NCBI GenBank assembly: GCA_965247175.1
Contig: OZ252006.1
Location: 2,542,001 to 2,606,000 of the forward strand
Direction: 5' to 3'
Length of the DNA: 64,000 nucleotides
From: JANQMX01 sp965247175
Lineage (GTDB): Bacteria; Pseudomonadota; Alphaproteobacteria; Kiloniellales; DSM-21159
Notes under the pieces: generated by a model
What the model was told of the DNA's origin: nothing
The model's database searches: none
Seen by the model: the letters and a program-made list of their open reading frames with translations, nothing else
Program-made: the position numbers and the translations under genes
Part shown: one piece after another, positions 59,304-64,000 of the stretch
How the letters are laid out: each line of letters opens with the position of its first letter
Position numbering within the stretch: position 1 is the stretch's first letter

Positions 59304-61183
59304 GCGGCGTCTCGGCCTGCGCCACCTTGCGGTGTGGTGAGGTCGCGGACCGTCAGGAAGTCGACGGCCAGTTCGTCGCCTGTCAGGCGGCGACGCAGAG
59401 GCTGACCCTTGCCGCCGTCCTCGACGGGAAAGCCGAGCTTCTGCAAGACCGCTTCCGCCAGCGCATTGCGGTCGGTCTTGACGAAGTTCACTTCCAGGAT
59501 GTGGGCTGGCGGCTCGCTGGAACGGACCAGATAATTGAACAGCGCCTGCTCGACGAACTTGCCCTGCACCCGGCAGGACAGCATGAAGTCCTCGACCCGG
59601 ATGCCGCCATCGATCGGCCGCGTGATGGCGAAGCCGACCACGCCATAGGAGCCGAACTTGTCGGCGCAGGCCAGGACGTGCTTGCCGTGAATGTCGTCGT
59701 CCAGGATGGCCTGGATCTCCTCGCGGCCGTACTTGCGGCCGGAGAAATTGAGCTGGTTGGTCCGCTGCACCAGCTCGATCACACGCTCCATATGCTGGTT
59801 GTTGACCGGCATGATGTCGACGACGATCTCGCAAGACTTGAGGAAGGCCAGATAGTCGTCGCCGAAGGTGACCGCCGCGTCCTCCCGCTCGATGGCCTCC
59901 TGATACATGGCGCGGCGCCGCCCCGCTTCCGCGGTCTTGCTGCCCTTTAGCCGAGGATTCTCCAGGAGCCGAGGCAGCGCCGTGTCCGGCAGGGCTTCGA
60001 CCTGGGGGAAGAAGCGTTCCACCTCCTCCCGCTCGAATGGATTGTCGTCGACGAAGACGAAGGTATCGAGATTGATGCTGATCTTGTCAGCGATGGCGCG
60101 AATGTTCTGCGACTTCTGATTCCAGTTGATCTGTGGGAACAGCAGGTATTCGTCGAGCCCGTAAGCCTTGAGCTTGGCCATGGCATCGTCATGGCTGTTC
60201 TTGCTCGCCACCGAGATCAGGATACCGCGCGCATCGAGCTCAGCGAAGAGCTCCTTCACACCCGGCCGCAGGGTGACCTCGCCTTCCAGCAGCACGCCGT
60301 CCCACAGCGTGTTGTCGAGATCGAAGACCACGCACTTGGCCGCCGGCTTGGGCTTCGCCTCGCGCTCGACGCTCGTCTCGGTCGCTGCGGCAGCCTGGCT
60401 CTCCGCTCTGTAGGTCAGGAGGTCCAGACTCAGAAAGACCAGGTTGCTGCCGTCTTCGGCATCCGGGATGAGGGCGAGGTTGAACGGCAAGCCGCTGTCG
60501 AGGATGGTGCCGAACTCGGAGGCGGGCACGTCGAAGCGGTTGTACCCGGGGGCGATGGATAGGCGCTTGGAGAAGGGGCGCGGCAGCTGATCGGCCGTGA
60601 CGTTGCCGACGATCTGGCTACGGTCAACACCGATCGCCAGGACCATCGCGATGGTCGTCTCGTTGGGATTGTAGATCTCGGCCACGAAAGCGTCGGGGCG
60701 CGCGCGGGGGGAGGCGCGCTTGGCGAGCCAGCGGTTGAAGCGTTCCAGGGCTCCGAAAGAAACGTAGGACCAGCGGATAGCCGCGCCGGCGCTCCTCACC
60801 GCACGGCCGAAACGGTTGAGCAGTGGCAAGAAGAAAGGAATGCCGCGCTCCATGCTGCCGCAAAGCCAGCCAGGCAGCATGACGGCATTGCCCCGTGCCT
60901 CGATCTTGCCCCAGCGCTTGAACACGACCTCGGCGCCGAAGCCCCGGGCCGAGGGATAGCTCTTGTTGCGATAGATGCCGTATTCGAAGCGCCGGCAGCG
61001 CTCATCGGGCCGCGCTTCGTAGAGATCACAGGTCGTAAAGCAGGCCGGTGCGGCGCATTCGATGCAGTGCTCGCCCCACAGCAGGAGGGCGCGTTCCTTA
61101 CCGCCGTCGAAAGGCTGATAGGGCTGAGCGGGCGTCGTCCGCGTGCCGGCCTTGTTGGGATCGTACTTGTCGAACTCGAACAT
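59300..61183 (-). CDS. FkbH-like HAD-IIIC protein with Cys-rich N-terminus
   Basis: A 627-residue protein. The HAD module begins with the catalytic FDLDNTLWDG (D288, D290) and continues with VASKNSHDDAMAKLKAYGLDEYL and FVDDNPFEREEVERFFPQV; the C-terminal 180 residues form a GNAT-like acyl-transfer domain (YLVRSSEPPAHILEVNFVKTDRNALAEAVLQKLGFP). FkbH enzymes load glyceryl units onto a carrier from glycolytic acid-phosphates. Residues 1-260 are different from standard FkbH: a cysteine cluster at C40, C43, C48, C52 and C63 (HCIECAAPACFTTCDLYE...RC) resembling an iron-sulfur or zinc site, then a beta-rich stretch. No acyl-carrier protein gene is adjacent. It is 24 bases downstream of the methyltransferase gene. 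Confidence 0.85.
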   Translation of the reverse strand: MFEFDKYDPNKAGTRTTPAQPYQPFDGGKERALLLWGEHCIECAAPACFTTCDLYEARPDERCRRFEYGIYRNKSYPSARGFGAEVVFKRWGKIEARGNAVMLPGWLCGSMERGIPFFLPLLNRFGRAVRSAGAAIRWSYVSFGALERFNRWLAKRASPRARPDAFVAEIYNPNETTIAMVLAIGVDRSQIVGNVTADQLPRPFSKRLSIAPGYNRFDVPASEFGTILDSGLPFNLALIPDAEDGSNLVFLSLDLLTYRAESQAAAATETSVEREAKPKPAAKCVVFDLDNTLWDGVLLEGEVTLRPGVKELFAELDARGILISVASKNSHDDAMAKLKAYGLDEYLLFPQINWNQKSQNIRAIADKISINLDTFVFVDDNPFEREEVERFFPQVEALPDTALPRLLENPRLKGSKTAEAGRRRAMYQEAIEREDAAVTFGDDYLAFLKSCEIVVDIMPVNNQHMERVIELVQRTNQLNFSGRKYGREEIQAILDDDIHGKHVLACADKFGSYGVVGFAITRPIDGGIRVEDFMLSCRVQGKFVEQALFNYLVRSSEPPAHILEVNFVKTDRNALAEAVLQKLGFPVEDGGKGQPLRRRLTGDELAVDFLTVRDLTTPQGGAGRDAA

Positions 61184-61207
61184 GCGCCGGCTTCGTTGCT
61201 TCCTTAC

Positions 61208-61945
61208 CTAGGAACTCGGACTGTTGGGTGCCGTCGACTGCGGCGCAGGCTCTGCCTGTTTCTGGACGATGAAAGACATCCCCAACGGGCTGTAGGGCAT
61301 ATAGGGACGAAAGCTCAGAAAGGGAGTCTGCGCCTTGTACTCCTCGAAGGCTTTCTGCTCGCCCATGTCCGCACGCCCGCGGTAGTTGAAGAAATCGTCG
61401 AAACAGATCACCGTTCCGTCCTGCAGAAAGGGACCAATGAACGCCAGCACATCACGGGTCGACTCATAGAGATCGCAGTCGATGTAAACGATAGAAGCCT
61501 TAACAGATTGCTTCTCCAGGTTCTCTATCAGCTCTTGGTTGAGAGAGTCGTTATAAAACCCTTCAACAATCTGATAGTCGGACCGCTCAAAGCCCTTCTG
61601 CGACAAAACGCGCTCGAAATCCGAGCGACCGAAGGCGAACTGGCCCTCTTGCCAAATCTCATAGTCGCCCGGCTCGACGGCCGGCAGCCCCTGAAAGCTG
61701 TCGAAGGCCCGAAAGGTCAGGGGGCCGTAGCCATAGCGCCGCGCCATAGCCCGGGCATAGCCGAATGTCTTGCCCTGCCAGACCCCGAATTCGAAGTAGT
61801 CGCCTTCTATGGCATTGATTTTGCAGAACTCGAAAGCTTGGGCGAGCATCCCAAACTCCGTCATTCTGTTTTCCATGCGGCGGTCGAAGACCTCGAGAAC
61901 GCGCAGCGCCGCCGGATGGTTTAGCAAACGTCGAACAAGCTTCAT
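61208..61945 (-). CDS. TylF/MycF-like O-methyltransferase
   Basis: A 245-residue SAM-dependent methyltransferase of the macrocin-O-methyltransferase (TylF) family. The signatures are YFEFGVWQGKTFGYARAMARRYG, FDSFQGLPAVE, IVYIDCDLYESTRDVLAF, and GTVICFDDFFNYRG, where the Asp pair binds metal and SAM. Members methylate sugar hydroxyls. It is co-transcribed with the FkbH-like gene and is GC-poorer in parts than its neighbours. Confidence 0.88.
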   Translation of the reverse strand: MKLVRRLLNHPAALRVLEVFDRRMENRMTEFGMLAQAFEFCKINAIEGDYFEFGVWQGKTFGYARAMARRYGYGPLTFRAFDSFQGLPAVEPGDYEIWQEGQFAFGRSDFERVLSQKGFERSDYQIVEGFYNDSLNQELIENLEKQSVKASIVYIDCDLYESTRDVLAFIGPFLQDGTVICFDDFFNYRGRADMGEQKAFEEYKAQTPFLSFRPYMPYSPLGMSFIVQKQAEPAPQSTAPNSPSS

Positions 61946-62082
61946 CTTCCTGCAGCGCTCCGCTCAAACTGCCGCGTGCGAGTAGCAACCAAGCATTTCA
62001 TTTTTATGAGACGAGCCCGCCAGCTCTGTAGCGATGAGGACCAACGCTGCAAAGTGGGCGATCAGGTCGGGTCTGGGCTTCT

Positions 62083-62733
62083 TTAGCTGGCGGCGTTCTG
62101 GCCGCGCCAGGCCTCTATGTAGTCGATGCAGGCATCCGCGCTGGAGATATCGGCGTAGCGCCGGCCGACATCGCGCAGGTTGTCTCGGTGCGGGCCTTCC
62201 TCGTGATCGCCGACGCAATCCTCCGGCACGATGGTGCGGAAGCGGTGGCTGAAGCTGTCGATGGTGGTGGCGCGAATGCAGCCGCTGGTGACGCAGCCGG
62301 TGACGATCACGGTATCCACCCGCTCCTTGACGAAATAGGAGGCGACGGTGGTGTCGAAGAAGATCGAGGCACCCGTCTTGCAGATCTTGAGATCGTAGTC
62401 CGGGTCGTAGATGCGCGGGTCTAAGGCGACGGAGGGATGGTCGTGCAGGAAGGTCTCCCGCACCGCGCCGACCTTCCAATAGGGCATCTCCCGCTCGTTC
62501 ATATAGGCCGTGTTGCAGTTGGCCACCGGCACGTTGCAGCGCCGCGCCACCGCGAGCAAACGCTCGGTGTTGTCCACCGCCCGCATGATGAGGGGCGCGC
62601 CGCCCAGCGCATACTGGTCATCGGTGAAGCCGAGCTGGAAGTCGACCACGACGATGCCTGGCTTGCCGCCGAAGCCGATCTCCTCGGCGCCGTAGCTGCG
62701 TACTTGGTAGTTGTCTGCGATTTCACCGGCCAT
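62083..62733 (-). CDS. Isochorismatase-fold hydrolase (N-carbamoylsarcosine amidase-like)
   Basis: A 216-residue cysteine hydrolase. Catalytic triad: Asp in IVVVDFQLGF, Lys in KICKTGASIFFDT, and Cys in VTGCVTSGCIRAT. Substrates in the family include N-carbamoyl amines, nicotinamide and isochorismate; this subgroup cleaves C-N bonds of ureido or amide compounds. I chose the ATG at 62733, nine bases after GAGGG. Another ATG lies three codons upstream. It is monocistronic. Confidence 0.87.
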   Translation of the reverse strand: MAGEIADNYQVRSYGAEEIGFGGKPGIVVVDFQLGFTDDQYALGGAPLIMRAVDNTERLLAVARRCNVPVANCNTAYMNEREMPYWKVGAVRETFLHDHPSVALDPRIYDPDYDLKICKTGASIFFDTTVASYFVKERVDTVIVTGCVTSGCIRATTIDSFSHRFRTIVPEDCVGDHEEGPHRDNLRDVGRRYADISSADACIDYIEAWRGQNAAS

Positions 62734-62810
62734 CCTTCCCATCCCTCACATATCGGCATGTCTCAATCCGCGCCGAAGTCTATAGAGAAGAAGCGGCAGC
62801 GCAAACGCCG

Positions 62811-62884
62811 GCGGCCCTCTCCCCTGCCTCTTCCCATCGAGGCCGGTCACGCCGCCGAACGGGAGAAACAGAAGAGAGGGCCGC
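62811..62884. repeat. Inverted repeat in gene-free spacer
   Basis: GCGGCCCTCTC (62811-62821) and GAGAGGGCCGC (62874-62884), perfect 11-bp arms with a 52-base loop; TTTGTTTT follows on the plus strand. It could form a terminator-like or cruciform structure in the spacer between the isochorismatase and the DUF1127-like gene. Confidence 0.45.
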
Positions 62885-62950
62885 TTTGTTTTGCTCGGGG
62901 CCGGGGGAAGGGCCCGAAGCGCAACTGCCGGCCTAGGTCAGGGCCGCGGG

Positions 62951-63190
62951 CTAGCCGCGGCCGATCGGTGCAATGCCGCAGTCTTCCATCTGGTGGTCGC
63001 TGAAGCCGGCCATGCAGGCGGCCTCGCCGTCGGCGTGCTCCCAATCCTCCAGCCAATCGGCAACCCGGCGGCATGCCAGCCGCCCATGATCACTCAGCTG
63101 CCCAACGCCGCGTCCCCAGACTTCACGTTGGAAGAGGACAAAGCGGCCAGCGAACTCGCTCCGTGCTTCGATCGTTTCCATAAATGCCAT
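62951..63190 (-). CDS. Small DUF1127-like protein
   Basis: A 79-residue protein. The middle and C-terminus (RVADWLEDWEHADGE, then MAGFSDHQMEDCGI) fit the DUF1127 pattern (helix then L-S-D-xx-L-x-D-I-G-L-like end), a small, RNA- or stress-linked family in alphaproteobacteria. The Shine-Dalgarno GAGGTGG at four bases from the ATG is strong, which supports reality. Function unknown; it may be stress-induced. Confidence 0.6.
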   Translation of the reverse strand: MAFMETIEARSEFAGRFVLFQREVWGRGVGQLSDHGRLACRRVADWLEDWEHADGEAACMAGFSDHQMEDCGIAPIGRG

Positions 63191-63376
63191 CTTTCCACCT
63201 CTCGGGTACTTCTTTTGCGCCTTTCAGCGCTTGTCTCGCATCAAGGATCTCCCGAACGCTCTTAATGCGGTGTTAAGGCGAAGAGCGGTCACAGCTTTGC
63301 CTTTAAAGGCGTGCTTTTGACGAAAGACTGTGTTGCTTTTCTTTACGGAATGGCGGGCAGCCGCATCCCCGGCGTT

Positions 63377-63414
63377 AGCCCCTTTTTTCCCATGCCAGCT
63401 GGGTAAAAAGGGCT
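63377..63414. other. AT/GC-mixed hairpin at the usp 3' end
   Basis: AGCCCCTTTTTTCCC pairs with GGGTAAAAAGGGCT around a 10-base loop, overlapping the UspA stop codon by two bases. There is no U-tract on the minus strand beyond it, so it is not a classic terminator, but it may protect the usp mRNA 3' end. Confidence 0.5.
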
Positions 63415-63853
63415 ATTCCTCGTCCCCGCGCACGACCATCACCGAGCAGTCCGCATGCCGCACCACCCGTGCAGCGTTGGGCCCCAGAAGGTAGTCGCTC
63501 AGCTCCGGCCGATGTGACGCCATGACGATGAGATCGACGCTCTGCTCACGCGCAGCCTTGAGGATCTCTTCATAGATGGTCCCATGGGCAACGATATGCT
63601 GCAGCGGTATCTCCGCCGGGATGTGTGCCTGGGTATACTCGTGCAGGTGCTCGCGCGTCGATTCGATGGCCTTCGACTCAAATCCCTCGGGAAAGTAGGA
63701 GCCGACGATCGACATCCCGAAGCTCGGCACCACGGTGATGACGTGGAGGGTCGCCGATTCCATCTTGGCGAAACGCACCGCCGTCTCCACCGCCTTGGCC
63801 TGCGTCTTGGGATTGTTGATGTCGATGGCGAGGAGAACATCCTTGTACATCAA
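63413..63853 (-). CDS. Universal stress protein (UspA family)
   Basis: A 146-residue single-domain Usp. It starts YKDVLLAIDINN, with HVITVVPSFGMSIVGSYFPEG in the middle, and ends GPNAARVVRHADCSVMVVR, where the G-x2-x9-type ATP-contact positions are GPNAARVVRHADCSV. The sequence GSxxxxG preceding the last strand is less canonical (HRPELSDYLLG). Usp proteins respond to starvation and redox stress. A partial membrane protein gene lies 35 bases upstream on the same strand and could share a promoter or be an upstream transporter. Confidence 0.93.
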   Translation of the reverse strand: MMYKDVLLAIDINNPKTQAKAVETAVRFAKMESATLHVITVVPSFGMSIVGSYFPEGFESKAIESTREHLHEYTQAHIPAEIPLQHIVAHGTIYEEILKAAREQSVDLIVMASHRPELSDYLLGPNAARVVRHADCSVMVVRGDEE

Positions 63854-63888
63854 TTCATTCCTTGAAAAGCCGTTGGCTCCGGTTGGGC

Positions 63889-64000
63889 CTAGAAGGGCGG
63901 AACGTCCGTGCGCCTGCGTTGTAGCACGATGATGAGGCCGAGCAGCAACAGCGCGGGGATGTAGAAGACTTCCTTGGGCAGGCGGTCGGCCGGCACCTCG
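63889..64000 (-). CDS. C-terminal end of a membrane protein, 5' part outside window
   Basis: Only the last 36 codons are inside the window. The peptide ends with a single predicted membrane helix and a short basic tail (VFYIPALLLLGLIIVLQRRRTDVPPF). It has the same strand as the universal stress gene. The family cannot be determined; a transporter permease or a sensor with a C-terminal anchor are both possible. Confidence 0.6.
   Translation of the reverse strand, partial: EVPADRLPKEVFYIPALLLLGLIIVLQRRRTDVPPF

Noticed and set aside
63377..63414. Classical terminator at the usp gene
   Set aside because: The stem is real, but no U-tract follows on the gene's strand and it overlaps the stop codon, so it is recorded only as a hairpin.

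Overview
The window is a GC-rich chromosomal segment of an alphaproteobacterium, most likely a Rhodospirillales-type lineage. The assignment rests on gene order and family content: carAB-greA-Lrp-trxB, ETF-QO / TPR protein / ispE, an RHH_4-type ribbon-helix-helix protein, a bacterial LonB-like protease, a PHB-style TRAP cluster and a site matching the alphaproteobacterial Irr box. No phage, transposase, integrase, CRISPR array or rRNA is visible, so most of the window reads as chromosomal backbone carrying metabolic cassettes.

Layout. 1-4.6 kb: carbamoyl-phosphate synthase genes carA (5' end cut off) and carB, separated by a DUF559 nuclease-like gene framed by three copies of a GC-rich palindromic repeat. 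4.6-9.3 kb: greA, an Lrp regulator, trxB, a haem-oxygenase-like diiron protein, a LysR regulator and an intergenic multi-hairpin candidate RNA that ends in a strong terminator. 9.4-14 kb (minus): msrP (Tat-exported methionine sulfoxide reductase), dps behind an Irr-box-like site, an FAH-family hydratase and an EF-G-like GTPase. 14-23.5 kb: amino-acid and PLP-enzyme metabolism (methionine gamma-lyase-like enzyme, amidinotransferase-fold hydrolase, PNPOx-like protein with GNAT, divergent MocR regulator with an FAD amine oxidoreductase, YciB, PanE, threonine aldolase). 23.6-28 kb: RHH protein, glyoxalase, a Tat-exported GMC dehydrogenase pair, aspartate aminotransferase. 28-38.5 kb: LonB-like protease, TolA/TonB-like protein with a secreted Cys-repeat protein, ETF-QO, RNase T2, cold-shock protein, TPR protein, ispE and tRNA-Gln.

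38.6-45 kb is a compact catabolic cassette directly behind the tRNA: LysR, TRAP transporter (dctPQM), SDR dehydrogenase and a split transketolase. It looks like an import-and-cleavage route for a sugar-acid-like carbon source. 45-51 kb: MscS channel, racemase, isopropylmalate/tartrate-dehydrogenase-like enzyme with a monooxygenase-fold partner, a His-rich secreted protein, a YHS-domain protein and an AraC regulator. 50.7-57.2 kb: LysR with a clear palindromic T-N11-A operator, divergent from a Ugp-like ABC importer whose operon ends in a GpdQ-like phosphodiesterase, suggesting uptake and hydrolysis of phosphodiesters or glycerol-phosphate compounds. 57.3-62 kb: a polysaccharide deacetylase and FemAB-like acyltransferase facing, tail to tail, an FkbH-like HAD protein with an unusual cysteine-rich N-terminus and a TylF-like O-methyltransferase. 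This is the best candidate for an undescribed surface-glycan or small-molecule modification system. 62-64 kb: isochorismatase-fold hydrolase, a DUF1127-like small protein, a universal stress protein and the 3' end of a membrane protein gene.

All functions are inferred from family motifs read by eye. No database search was possible.
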